This document shows positions 26,301-33,692 of a stretch of DNA of 37,789 nt, piece after piece (position 1 is the first letter of the stretch; each line of letters begins with the position of its first letter). The stretch comes from Hahella sp. (GTDB lineage Bacteria > Pseudomonadota > Gammaproteobacteria > Pseudomonadales > Oleiphilaceae), in the NCBI GenBank assembly GCA_028280065.1, contig JANQMN010000145.1, positions 1-37,789 on the forward strand, read 5' to 3'. The position numbers were made by a program, and so were the translations under genes. The notes under the pieces were generated by a model. It made no database searches. It worked only from the letters and a program-made list of their open reading frames with translations, and was not told where the DNA came from.

Positions 26301-26615
26301 GCGTTGCAACAAATCTGGCAGCACCTGCATGATTTTCCAGGGCATGACCTCTTTATGGTAAATGGATTGCTGGGGGACCTCAGGCAAATGGTGGGAGAAT
26401 AACTCCCAGATAAACGAACCCGGAAAAGGGAAACACATATTAGCGGCGATATTATGCCGGTCCGCCAGCGCCATGGATAACCATCTCGCCATACCCCGAC
26501 TTTGCACCAGTATTGTCTCGGCTTGAAAAACATCAGTAATCGGGTCGTGAACGACGACCGATGCCAAGTGTTCAAAGAGTGCCTCCAGGCGATTGCTGTG
26601 ATAAATCGTCAACAA
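23346..26615 (-). CDS. recC: Exodeoxyribonuclease V gamma subunit RecC
   Basis: A 1089-residue RecC. It begins MLTIYHSNRLEALFEHLA, matching the family N-terminus, which fixes the start at the TTG at 26615 (GGGGAA just upstream). Other typical blocks are ILVQSRGMARWLSMALAD, CFPFPGSFIWELF, VFGIPALPPAHLEVLARLA, VTFCAMVPMRSIPFKVICMLGMND, FPRIQRPLGFDLMA and GDRSRRDDDRYLFLEAILSAR. RecC holds the RecBCD complex together and scans the unwound strand for Chi. The recC-recB-recD order with gaps of 10 bases or overlap shows one operon. No thyA, ptrA or argA neighbour is present, unlike in E. coli. The start is 223 bases from the divergent ligase cassette. Confidence 0.95.
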   Translation of the reverse strand: MLTIYHSNRLEALFEHLASVVVHDPITDVFQAETILVQSRGMARWLSMALADRHNIAANMCFPFPGSFIWELFSHHLPEVPQQSIYHKEVMPWKIMQVLPDLLQRRAFAPLQHYLAEDDDIKCYQLAVQIADLFDQYMVYRPQWILDWQAGKDQHWQAQLWRALSESCQEPHRATLMEQFIAKCKAGTLDRNALPTRLMVFGIPALPPAHLEVLARLAEVIDVHFYILNPCLHYWGDILTRKDIARIRTLRKKYSHTSLALYTEGNGLLASMGKLGRDFLELLHHYPCEDEELFVEPDAKSLLSRIQSDILYLIDRSDQVHEIEREDNRLTQLDMGLDNPKQPVAAEDNSVQVHSCHSHLREIEVLHDQLLALFQNDASLQPSDIIVMAPAIDDYAPFIEAVFDSVAEDRFLPWSIADRAFQQEHPVTNHLLRFLDLVYSRFAIDEIFELLDFPHVLDKFDIDRDSLEGLKLWAQNAGVCWAEDAASKADLGLPETQQNTWAFGMDRMLLGHAVVAEQLSHDLLPVNTNIPETIGQLNYFIDRLAGFRSKLSQPQSIVQWHTIITDLIETFFAEDEYYFPMQSIREELQSMLEHAELSSLDRPVSISVIKEYLTTQLTAVDRGSQFLTGQVTFCAMVPMRSIPFKVICMLGMNDAVFPRIQRPLGFDLMANKPSKGDRSRRDDDRYLFLEAILSARNCLYISYVGRSILDNSRMLPSGLVTELADYIDQGYCADNEAPLAILTEHRLQPFSDQYFLDEPLFSYSREWCQARFGKTLPPPVFIDNALVAPDTTFKDIELDQLLRFFNHPVRYFFNHRLNIWLDHDEQPLLANEPFSLDRLETYQLNQELLKKALQGENLDDYYRVLQATGRLPYHQFGQLYYQQLRTRMSAFVDNLQGHLNETLEPLEVNLRLGDFRLSGWLDNITPEHLLRFHFHKLSANDQLRLWICHLLLNCREQDHSGSSINTKKPYPRTSLHIANDGEVRLGETADALDHLRNLLDIYWQGLSRPLPFFPRTSFAFAQSQQRGVSDQGSLGLAEKVWLGNNFVPGEDRSDYSQRLYQETDSLFDQEFKNLAVDVYAPLLRHMIKT

Positions 26616-26838
26616 GGCGTATTCCCCGAATGATTCAGAAGACAGGATGTGAGAGCGGGGGCCATTGAAATATATTTTTTCGGATGCTGACTAAAATGAA
26701 TGCTTGAGGATAAACCGAGATGCGGCAATGTCTGCCTGTGCTTTGGTCCATGTCTACGCTAAGATGTTACGCTGATCGGAAACGACATTCCAGCCTCATT
26801 CTAACATCCGAATCTATGAGGGAAACAGTGAGGGACTT

Positions 26839-27450
26839 ATGGCAAGAACGCTTAAATTTGAATTTAACAACGACAGCGTCGAGGTCGGACTTGAAAAGGT
26901 GGAACGAAAAAAGATCTATGGATGGGTGGATAAAAAAGCCTACACGCGAGAAGGGCAAGAATGCCAATTAGGGTCAATTTCTTCTGATGGCGCCCATATA
27001 TTTGGCAAAGAATCGTTTGAACAGGGCTATGTGGACCAAAACGGAGAGTGGCTGGAAAAAAGCAACCTGGTGGCGCTAAATAACGATCAGGAAATCATTG
27101 AAAAAATCCCTTCCTCCTTCAAAGCGTCCATCAAACTCGACAACACCATGTCAGTGGACGACTACCTTTTGTACATGAGTAAAAGTGTTTATCAATTGGA
27201 GGCAAATCCTGCATTGTTGGAGCGGGTGAAAAGCGCCAGTCCGGAACTTTTCTACTTTGACTACTGTTACATTGACAGTTACAGCGCTGATGTGGCCTTT
27301 TTGCTGACCAATGAAGATTCCCTGTTTATGGTGGTTGGTGAGCCTACCAATTTCGATTTTATCGGCCTGAGCGAAATCGAATCCTTTATTCTGCTTGAAG
27401 ACGATGAGGAAGAGGAAGGCGACGACGAGATGGATTTCGGAATGCTCTAA
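26839..27450 (+). CDS. Uncharacterised protein, first gene of the ligase cassette (203 aa)
   Basis: No named domain recognised. The N-terminal ~90 residues look beta-rich (ARTLKFEFNNDSVEVGLEKV, then VERKKIYGWVDKKAY, GQECQLGSISSDG, GYVDQNGEWLEKSNL). A PSSF junction at about 93 leads into a second part (SVDDYLLYMSKSVYQL, then DVAFLLTNEDSLFMVVGEPTNFDFIGL). The tail is very acidic (EDDEEEEGDDEMDFGML). I recall similar standalone proteins ending in DFGMx in other proteobacteria, annotated as hypothetical. No signal peptide or membrane span, so it should be cytoplasmic. GAGGGA lies 4 bases before the ATG. It is followed after 30 bases by the second cassette gene. The acidic tail could mimic nucleic acid or bind a basic partner; this is speculation. 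Confidence 0.85.
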   Translation: MARTLKFEFNNDSVEVGLEKVERKKIYGWVDKKAYTREGQECQLGSISSDGAHIFGKESFEQGYVDQNGEWLEKSNLVALNNDQEIIEKIPSSFKASIKLDNTMSVDDYLLYMSKSVYQLEANPALLERVKSASPELFYFDYCYIDSYSADVAFLLTNEDSLFMVVGEPTNFDFIGLSEIESFILLEDDEEEEGDDEMDFGML

Positions 27451-27480
27451 TTTTTTATATACAACGGGAAAGGATTGAAT

Positions 27481-28185
27481 ATGAAAGTCATTAATATTTC
27501 AGATAGCCGCCGGCGCAATTCCCGGGTGGGTCTGGAATCACGGAAAGTTTCTCGAAAATACTATTATGCGGATAACAACAAGCAGCCTGTGCAAACCATT
27601 CGCGTGGTCAAGGGCTCATTGGATACGGACTTTTCAGAACTGACCAAAGAACTCTCACCTGAAGAGCTGTCCCAAAAACTGATCGACTCAGACCCGGAAA
27701 TCGATTTCGAACTTTTTGGCAAGACCGTCGATCGCACCTCCCGAGTCTACCTCACTGTAGACAATGAGCCCGCTCATACGGTCTTGTTGAAAGAATTGGT
27801 TTACAGGAAAGATGGCGAGCTGAAAGAAACTCGCGAATTGCAGGTGCAGGAAAGCAATATCAACGGCGAAGTGCCTTTGCAGTGGTCGGGCAAGTATCAT
27901 CCTAAAGAAAAGTATTTTAATAAATTTGCGTTCATTCACTGTTATCAAGTCTCCCATGTGGATGGACTGACCTATGACTTTCTGTTCAATATGGCCAAAG
28001 AGCTGGAAGAACAGCGTGCGTTTTTGTTTCTGGCTACCGGCCCCAAACTGAACCAGCCACTGGTCATGACCCGCAACGGCACCCCTTACCGCGCCTTTCT
28101 GGAAGGACGCACCAAGAATGACACCTACATGCTGTTGTTACACCTGACCAACCTGGAACTGAAACCCGTCAACGAGCAGGAGTAA
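27481..28185 (+). CDS. Uncharacterised protein, second gene of the ligase cassette (234 aa)
   Basis: No family recognised. The start is the ATG at 27481, with GGAAAGGA about 6 bases upstream; an in-frame TTG lies two codons earlier. The N-terminus is strongly basic (SDSRRRNSRVGLESRKVSRK, residues 8-27), which could contact nucleic acid or the acidic tail of the upstream protein. The middle is charged. The last third has the most conserved-looking segments: FNKFAFIHCYQVSHVDGLTY, DFLFNMAKELEEQRAFLFLA, GPKLNQPLVMTRNGTPYRAF and LLLHLTNLELKP. No signal peptide, membrane span, nuclease motif or Walker motif is seen. The stop is 3 bases before the ligase ATG, so co-translation with the ligase is very likely. 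Confidence 0.85.
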   Translation: MKVINISDSRRRNSRVGLESRKVSRKYYYADNNKQPVQTIRVVKGSLDTDFSELTKELSPEELSQKLIDSDPEIDFELFGKTVDRTSRVYLTVDNEPAHTVLLKELVYRKDGELKETRELQVQESNINGEVPLQWSGKYHPKEKYFNKFAFIHCYQVSHVDGLTYDFLFNMAKELEEQRAFLFLATGPKLNQPLVMTRNGTPYRAFLEGRTKNDTYMLLLHLTNLELKPVNEQE

Positions 28186-28188
28186 GGA

Positions 28189-29625
28189 ATGAGCCTGATT
28201 GACCGCAACCGAATGCAAACCCTGGGCAATGGTGTTGCCATCGGTGAAAACGCAGTGAGCGACAACTGGTTGCTGGGCGTGGCCCGGGACTTCAAGAAAA
28301 AGATTGCCTCACGCTATAAGCTGTATAAGGAAAAAGATATCGGCTATCTGCCGGAAGATAACCTGTTGACCTCCCTCAAGCTGGACGGTCAGCTGCACTT
28401 TTTATACAAAGATGAAAACGAGTGCTTTCTGTTCAACCCCAAGGGGCGAGTGATTACCGGCCTGCCTCTGTTTGATCACATTCGGCTGCGAGGCGGTGAA
28501 CAGGTGCTGTTGGCAGGCGAACTATACCAGCAAGTGGAAAGCGAGCGCTCGCGTGTCTATCAGGTGGCTTCGGCCATAGGTAAAGATGGCGGTGACAAGG
28601 TCAATACGCTGGCCTTTGGCGCGTTTAATCTGTTGCAGATTGATCATGAGAACTGGGCCGGTTCGTTCGAAGAAACCTACAACAAGCTTTGCACCATGCT
28701 ACCGGCGTCCGGATTGTTTCACGTCGTTGAGCAGTATGCTAAATCCCAGCAGGAAGTCCGCGATTATTATACCGAGATGGTTCGCAACCAGGGCCATGAG
28801 GGGTTGGTCTGTTTTTCAGACAGCAATCACCTTGTCTACAAGATCAAGCCTCATCACAACCTTGATGTCGCCATTGTCGGCTTCACGGAACGGGCCGATG
28901 AACCGGAAATCGTGCGCTCTCTCCTGACCGCGCTGGTGAGGAAAGACGGCAGCCTGCAATTAGTGACCCGAGTGGGTGGCGGTCTCAATGACGATCAGCG
29001 AAAAGACCTGTTTCACATGCTCAAACCCATGGAAGTGGAGTCGACCTACAAGGAAACCGACGGTAACCACACGCTGTTCACCATGGTCAAACCCGAACTG
29101 GTGGCGGAGATCAAATTTCATGATCTGATTACGGATGACTCTCGCGGTATGCCGCAAATGAAAGCCGTGCTGACCTACGATGATGAAACCGGTTACCAGC
29201 ACCAACTGCCTGAGCCTTTCCTGGTATTAATCTCACCCACTTTCTTGCGCCTGCGCGAAGACAAACAGGTCAATGAAGTGGACCTGCGACTGACCCAACT
29301 GCAGGATTTTGTGGATTTGGATAACCTGGAAGCCAGCGCACGTAAGATTAACTACGAAGGCAGTGCAATTCTGCAGCGGGAGGTCTATACGAAAACGCTG
29401 AAAGGCAATACGAATGTGCGCAAGCTAATCGCCTGGAAAACCAACAAGGAAGAGGTGGACCCTTTGTATCCCCCTTATGTTTTCTGTTATGTGGATTATA
29501 GTCCCAGCCGCAAAGGGCCGTTAAAGCGCGTGGTGCGCACAGCTAAGAGCGAGGACCGCGTGAGAGAAATACTCTCGGAGTTCAGGGACAAAGAGATCAA
29601 AAAAGGGTGGGCAAAGCAGAGTTAG
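28189..29625 (+). CDS. Divergent ATP-dependent DNA/RNA ligase-like nucleotidyltransferase
   Basis: A 478-residue protein carrying the covalent nucleotidyltransferase motifs in order. Motif I is SLKLDG (residues 62-67, K64 the expected AMP-lysine). A degenerate motif Ia-like NPKGR lies at 83-87. Motif III is LAGELY (E111), with a IIIa-like LAFGAFNLL at 141-149, motif IV EGLVCFS (E204) and motif V YKIKP (K218, K220). The OB-fold domain follows (VTRVGGGLNDDQRKDLFHML), with motif VI PTFLRLREDK (R354, R356, D358, K359). This is a complete catalytic core. Residues from about 365 to the end are an extension I cannot place. There is no signal peptide, which argues against periplasmic LigE, and no LigD polymerase or nuclease domain. 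DNA versus RNA specificity is open. It is the third gene of a co-directional cassette beside recBCD. Confidence 0.82.
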   Translation: MSLIDRNRMQTLGNGVAIGENAVSDNWLLGVARDFKKKIASRYKLYKEKDIGYLPEDNLLTSLKLDGQLHFLYKDENECFLFNPKGRVITGLPLFDHIRLRGGEQVLLAGELYQQVESERSRVYQVASAIGKDGGDKVNTLAFGAFNLLQIDHENWAGSFEETYNKLCTMLPASGLFHVVEQYAKSQQEVRDYYTEMVRNQGHEGLVCFSDSNHLVYKIKPHHNLDVAIVGFTERADEPEIVRSLLTALVRKDGSLQLVTRVGGGLNDDQRKDLFHMLKPMEVESTYKETDGNHTLFTMVKPELVAEIKFHDLITDDSRGMPQMKAVLTYDDETGYQHQLPEPFLVLISPTFLRLREDKQVNEVDLRLTQLQDFVDLDNLEASARKINYEGSAILQREVYTKTLKGNTNVRKLIAWKTNKEEVDPLYPPYVFCYVDYSPSRKGPLKRVVRTAKSEDRVREILSEFRDKEIKKGWAKQS

Positions 29626-29815
29626 TGCCTCAACACCCGTGGTCCGGTTCAACCTGCTGAGGGCAAGAAAGATCGCCGTGAATGTAATGTGACAAACATA
29701 AATGTTGTTGACGATGGATCTACTCAGATTTGGAGGGGCTTTTTGTCCGCTATCTATAGTATTCGGTAAATCTGGAGGGCGGTAGTAGTGTCCGATGTTG
29801 CGAAAGCCAAGAATC

Positions 29816-29930
29816 TCACTCCCAGGTATTTCTCAACATATGATCCAGCGCAGCAATAATCGCCAGGCCTATTTTCCCTGCCTAGCATGTTCAATTATAG
29901 AAACTGTTCTCGGGTCTCAACTCTGCAATG
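29816..29930 (-). pseudogene. Decayed coding remnant, copy 2 of a dispersed element
   Basis: The 480-base gap at 29626-30105 holds no intact gene. Within it, the minus strand reads GKIGLAIIAALDHML before a TGA at 29816-29818, and ETREQFL further upstream after a frameshift. Both match copy 1 at 16706-16888. On the nucleotide level both copies share CAGCGCAGCA and neighbouring bases. It is more damaged than copy 1 and not expressible. The rest of the gap shows only AT-rich sequence and a short AACAT-AA-ATGTT palindrome near 29694. Confidence 0.45.
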
Positions 29931-30105
29931 GGTCAATCGCAAATTCAGCTGGATAAAAAAGAATACGTATTTAGTCTTTGGAAAGACGGGAATGGATATC
30001 AGTGATATACGGATATTTTTTCTCAAATTACCGTTAGACGGCAATTTGTAGAAACCCAATACCTCGACCATACTTGTCCACAATTTAATCAATTAGGGCA
30101 GACAA

Positions 30106-33100
30106 ATGACACGCTTACTTGCCGCTCTGTTAGTCATAGTTTTGAGCATCCCAACCACTGCCTATGGACTTGACGGGCTAACGACTGAACAGGAAATTCA
30201 GCAACTATATATTGCTTACTTGGGAAGACCGGCGGATACGGCAGGTATGCAATACTGGGCGGGTGAAGTCGATGCGAACCTGATTACCCTGGATCAGATT
30301 CGCGTCAATATCGTCAATGAACAACCTGAATATCTGGAAAACTATGGGCAGTTGTCGAATAGTGAACTCGCTGCCCGTGTCTATCAAAATTTGTTCAACA
30401 GAGATCCCGACGAGGCTGGATTGGCCTATTGGATAAATCAACTTGAAACCGGCGCAGTACCTCAGGATTCCTTAATCATTGCCTATGTGAACGGAGCCGC
30501 TGAACCTGACCAGCAAGTTCTCAGGAACAAGCTGTTTGTAGCGGAGTGTTTCACCTCCGGTGAAGGTGGTTACTCCGAACAAGTGGTTCAGGAATTGTTA
30601 ACGCAGGTTACGTCAGATCCGCTGTTAGAAAGCTGTCCTGCTACCTCTTCGACCACGGCTTCCTTATCCGGGTCGGTAAGCTTCGCCGCTAACACGCAAT
30701 TTGATTCGGATACTAATGATCCTTTGACCTCATTCACTGATAACTCAACCATTGCCAATGCTCAGGCCATTGATAATCTCGTCACTATTCAAGGCTTTGC
30801 CACCGCTATTACAACGCTAAATGCCAATGATCGCTTCGCACAGTCTGTTGATCCGGATGACTATTTTAGAGTCGAGTTACAGCAAGGCCAGCTGATACAA
30901 ATGCAGGTCGTCGACTATGATCAGTTTCAGGTGAGTGGTGCCTATGAAGGTGACCTAGATCTCTACTTGTATGATAGTCAGGGAGGGCTTGTTGCCAGCT
31001 CTTCTTCTTCCAGCGAGTTCGAACAGCTTCAAGTCCCTGCCACGGGTCAGTATTACATTAATGTGAATGCTTACAGCGGTGCATCAAAGTACGTTTTGCG
31101 GCTGCTAGCGAGCACTCAGTCTCAGAGCTTTGCCAATAGTAGAATGGATGATTTTGTGCCAAATCAGGCCATCGTAAAGCTGTCTCCAACGACCTTGCCT
31201 TTGGCCATCGCCTCAGCGAATTCGACAGTAGAGTTTATGCACACCGATACTGGCAGAGCCACTCTGGCCAGTTTTCGGGATACGATGCAGCTATATGCTG
31301 CATCAATGTCACTGTCGCCTGCCGAACAAGAACTCGCTGTGTTGAATCCAGCCAGCTACGAGAAAGTTCAAACGTTACGTAAAATCAAAGCACTGAGTCT
31401 TACCCCAGGTGTGGAGTATGCAGAACCTAACTACATTAGAAAGACATTTGCGATCCCGAATGACGAGTTTTACTACCTGCAATGGCATTATCCGGCGATG
31501 AATCTACCTCAAGCCTGGGATATCACCACGGGCTCTTCCAATGTTATCGTTGCTGTGATTGATACCGGTGTAGTGCTGGATCACCCAGATTTTGCCGGTC
31601 AGTTAGTACAGGGATATGACTTCATATCCCATGCTGATATTTCTAATGATGGTGGAGGCATCGACAATAACCCCGATGATCCGGGCGACGGAACCAGTGT
31701 GGGTAGTAGTTCATGGCATGGAACCCATGTGGCAGGCACTGTTGCTGCAGCATCGAATAACGGATATGGAGTGGCTGGTGTCGCCTGGGGTGCCAAGGTT
31801 ATGCCAATCCGGGTGCTTGGTGTAGGTGGCGGAACCACCTATGACATTATGCAGGGTGTGCGCTATGCCGCCGGATTGAGCAATGATAGTGGCACGGTCC
31901 CGAGCCAGCGTGCCGATATACTTAACCTGAGTCTGGGTGGTTTTGAATCATCAACTGCAGAAGTGGAGTTGTTTCAAGAAGTGTACAATGCCGGGGTTAT
32001 TACTATTGCTGCTGCAGGTAACGAAAACACTTCCCAATTATCCTATCCAGCCTCCTATGATGGCGTAGTCTCTGTCAGTGCCCTGGATTTTCAGGGGAAT
32101 CGCGCACCATACTCCAACTTTGGAACCACCGTTGATATCGCAGCTCCAGGAGGAGATACCGACGTTGATCTAAATGGTGATGGCAACTCAGATGGTATCA
32201 TCAGTACGTTTAGCGACGACTCCAGTGGCGAACGCAAGCCTATATTCAAAGGTATCGATGGAACCTCAATGGCGGCGCCTCACGTAGCGGGGCTGGCCGC
32301 CTTGATGAAATCGGTTTATCCCGCCCTTGATGCAGCCTCCTTTGACAGTCTTCTACAAAACGGATCATTAACTAACGACACAGGTACTCCGGGTCGCGAT
32401 GATATCTATGGCTATGGCACTGCAGATGCTTTAAAGGCTGTACAGGCAGCCCAGTCATTAGCTGCTGGCAGTGAGACACCGGAGTTGCCTGCTTCGATTG
32501 TTGCTTCTCCAAGCGCTATTTCTTTGGGTACCTCTTCCTCAACAACACTGACCCTGAGCAATCAAGGTGCTGGGCAGCCCACGGTTTCCAGTATCAACAG
32601 CAATGCCAGTTGGCTTACCGCAACGGCACAAACAGTGGATAGTGCTGGCCTGGGAAGTTACTTGCTGACAATAGACCGGTCCGCACTAAATAACGGATTC
32701 TATCTGGCTGAATTAGTGTTTAACTTTAATGGTGCGTCCAGCATCACAGTGCGGGTTTCCATGACAGTTGGCCAGTTAAGTACTAGCGGTAGTCTAGCGG
32801 AACTGTACTTCCTGCTCTATGACCCTACCACTGATGGAGTCATTCAGCAGGTGCAAGGTACGTCAGATGGAAATGGCAACATCTCTTATGCTTTCAGCAG
32901 CGTTCCCAATGGTAATTATATTCTGTACGCCGGAACAGATATTGATAATGACAGTTATATTTGTGATGCCGGTGAGGGATGTGGTGTTTATCCTAATTTG
33001 GGAGATTTTGTGTCTCTTGAAATTAATGGTGTGGATCTAAGCGGAATAGATTTTGTTGCCGATATCGTTGCCGGGTTCAATTCTATTAGCCCAAATACTG

Positions 33101-33168
33101 TCGGAAACACAGATGATAAGCGCACCGGGATTCAACGACTAACAATTACCAAGCAACTCGGGAAGTAA
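30106..33168 (+). CDS. Secreted multidomain subtilisin-family serine protease (S8)
   Basis: A 1020-residue exported protease. It starts with a signal peptide (about 1-21, TAYG end). A DUF4214-like region with two repeats follows at about 25-150 (LYIAYLGRPADTAGMQYWAG; VYQNLFNRDPDEAGLAYWIN), and then a PPC-type beta domain at about 250-335. A propeptide-like I9 segment lies at about 350-450 (ending VEYAEPNYIRK). The S8 catalytic domain spans about 475-780, with D486 (IDTGVV), H538 (WHGTHVAGT), oxyanion N639 (AAGNEN) and S721 (GTSMAAPHVAG). Two C-terminal beta regions follow, the last with DIDNDSYICDAGEGCGVYPN. All catalytic residues are present. DUF4214 repeats are often found in secreted or surface proteins. 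The start codon lacks a strong Shine-Dalgarno. A hairpin terminator follows. Confidence 0.9.
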   Translation: MTRLLAALLVIVLSIPTTAYGLDGLTTEQEIQQLYIAYLGRPADTAGMQYWAGEVDANLITLDQIRVNIVNEQPEYLENYGQLSNSELAARVYQNLFNRDPDEAGLAYWINQLETGAVPQDSLIIAYVNGAAEPDQQVLRNKLFVAECFTSGEGGYSEQVVQELLTQVTSDPLLESCPATSSTTASLSGSVSFAANTQFDSDTNDPLTSFTDNSTIANAQAIDNLVTIQGFATAITTLNANDRFAQSVDPDDYFRVELQQGQLIQMQVVDYDQFQVSGAYEGDLDLYLYDSQGGLVASSSSSSEFEQLQVPATGQYYINVNAYSGASKYVLRLLASTQSQSFANSRMDDFVPNQAIVKLSPTTLPLAIASANSTVEFMHTDTGRATLASFRDTMQLYAASMSLSPAEQELAVLNPASYEKVQTLRKIKALSLTPGVEYAEPNYIRKTFAIPNDEFYYLQWHYPAMNLPQAWDITTGSSNVIVAVIDTGVVLDHPDFAGQLVQGYDFISHADISNDGGGIDNNPDDPGDGTSVGSSSWHGTHVAGTVAAASNNGYGVAGVAWGAKVMPIRVLGVGGGTTYDIMQGVRYAAGLSNDSGTVPSQRADILNLSLGGFESSTAEVELFQEVYNAGVITIAAAGNENTSQLSYPASYDGVVSVSALDFQGNRAPYSNFGTTVDIAAPGGDTDVDLNGDGNSDGIISTFSDDSSGERKPIFKGIDGTSMAAPHVAGLAALMKSVYPALDAASFDSLLQNGSLTNDTGTPGRDDIYGYGTADALKAVQAAQSLAAGSETPELPASIVASPSAISLGTSSSTTLTLSNQGAGQPTVSSINSNASWLTATAQTVDSAGLGSYLLTIDRSALNNGFYLAELVFNFNGASSITVRVSMTVGQLSTSGSLAELYFLLYDPTTDGVIQQVQGTSDGNGNISYAFSSVPNGNYILYAGTDIDNDSYICDAGEGCGVYPNLGDFVSLEINGVDLSGIDFVADIVAGFNSISPNTVGNTDDKRTGIQRLTITKQLGK

Positions 33169-33210
33169 TCACAAAATCAGCGGAAATTGTAGAAAGTTTC
33201 CAAGATTTAC

Positions 33211-33235
33211 AGGGGGGCTAAAATTTAGGCCCTCC
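33211..33235 (+). terminator. Hairpin downstream of the subtilase gene
   Basis: AGGGGGGCTAAA pairs with TTTAGGCCCTCC (one bulge, one mismatch) across a single-base loop, 43 bases past the stop, followed by a T/G-rich stretch. This is a plausible intrinsic terminator with a weak T tract. Confidence 0.45.
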
Positions 33236-33394
33236 TTGGTTTGGTTTCCAACAATCACTAGTTAGTGCCCATCCAGAAACTCTTAACCCGTTGAGAAATA
33301 TAATTTAATCTTTTACAGCCATTAAAAAACCCTCTTGAATTTGATAGATTTTAATCGCCAAACAAAAAACTTCAGATCACAAGAGGGCTTCCGC

Positions 33395-33517
33395 ATGCGA
33401 GAAACTCGCGTTGCTCAGGGCTGTATATTCGAAAGTTATTCGGAACACGAGTTTGGCCAGCGGCTCAGGCGCCTTTCTGATGCACTTGATCACTATCCTG
33501 ACTTACTGGATATCTAG
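33395..33517 (+). pseudogene. Truncated N-terminus of an insertion-sequence transposase
   Basis: The 524-base gap at 33169-33692 contains, besides the terminator, a 40-codon frame starting MRETRVAQGCIFESYSEHEF and continuing GQRLRRLSDALDHYPDLLDI before a TAG. This resembles, from memory, the first residues of ISNCY-type transposases (basic MRxxR, Q.xIF, xxEHE.G.xL, LxxLSxxLDxHPxLLD). The hundreds of residues that should follow are missing, so it is a remnant. Upstream, CCCTCTTG (33330-33337) and CAAGAGGG (33380-33387) form an inverted repeat that could be part of the old element end. Confidence 0.5.
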
Positions 33518-33525
33518 TAGTGAGG

Positions 33526-33644
33526 GTCAGAGTATATCTTGGTACAGCTGCCATTGTTGATAACAGTCAACAGGCAAGTCTTAAAATTCAACTGAAGTGA
33601 GCAAACCGCCTAAAAGCCCAAAAATATGGTATATACTCTGCGAC
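33526..33644. repeat. Pair of inverted GTC..AGAGTATAT motifs (possible mini-element)
   Basis: GTCAGAGTATAT at 33526-33537 is mirrored by ATATACTCTGCGAC at 33631-33644 (reverse complement GTCGCAGAGTATAT), enclosing about 90 AT-rich bases with no gene. Such GGGTCAGAGTA-like motifs resemble sequences beside REP-associated (Y1) transposases. It lies just upstream of the DUF1538 gene, so it may also carry its promoter. Confidence 0.35.
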
Positions 33645-33692
33645 TAATTAAACATTGATATCCGCGTTTACGGCAACAACAAGGGCTTCTCC

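Noticed and set aside
28189-29625. Reading the ligase as LigE or as NAD-dependent LigA
   Set aside because: No signal peptide as in LigE, and none of the LigA domains (Ia, zinc finger, HhH, BRCT) are present.
23346-29625. Ligase cassette as part of the recBCD operon
   Set aside because: The cassette is on the opposite strand with a 223-base gap; only proximity or a shared divergent promoter region can be claimed.
29895-30092. 65-codon minus-strand frame before the subtilase
   Set aside because: Its end (ETREQFL) belongs to the decayed repeat copy 2 and the frame is broken right after it; treated as part of the remnant, not a gene.
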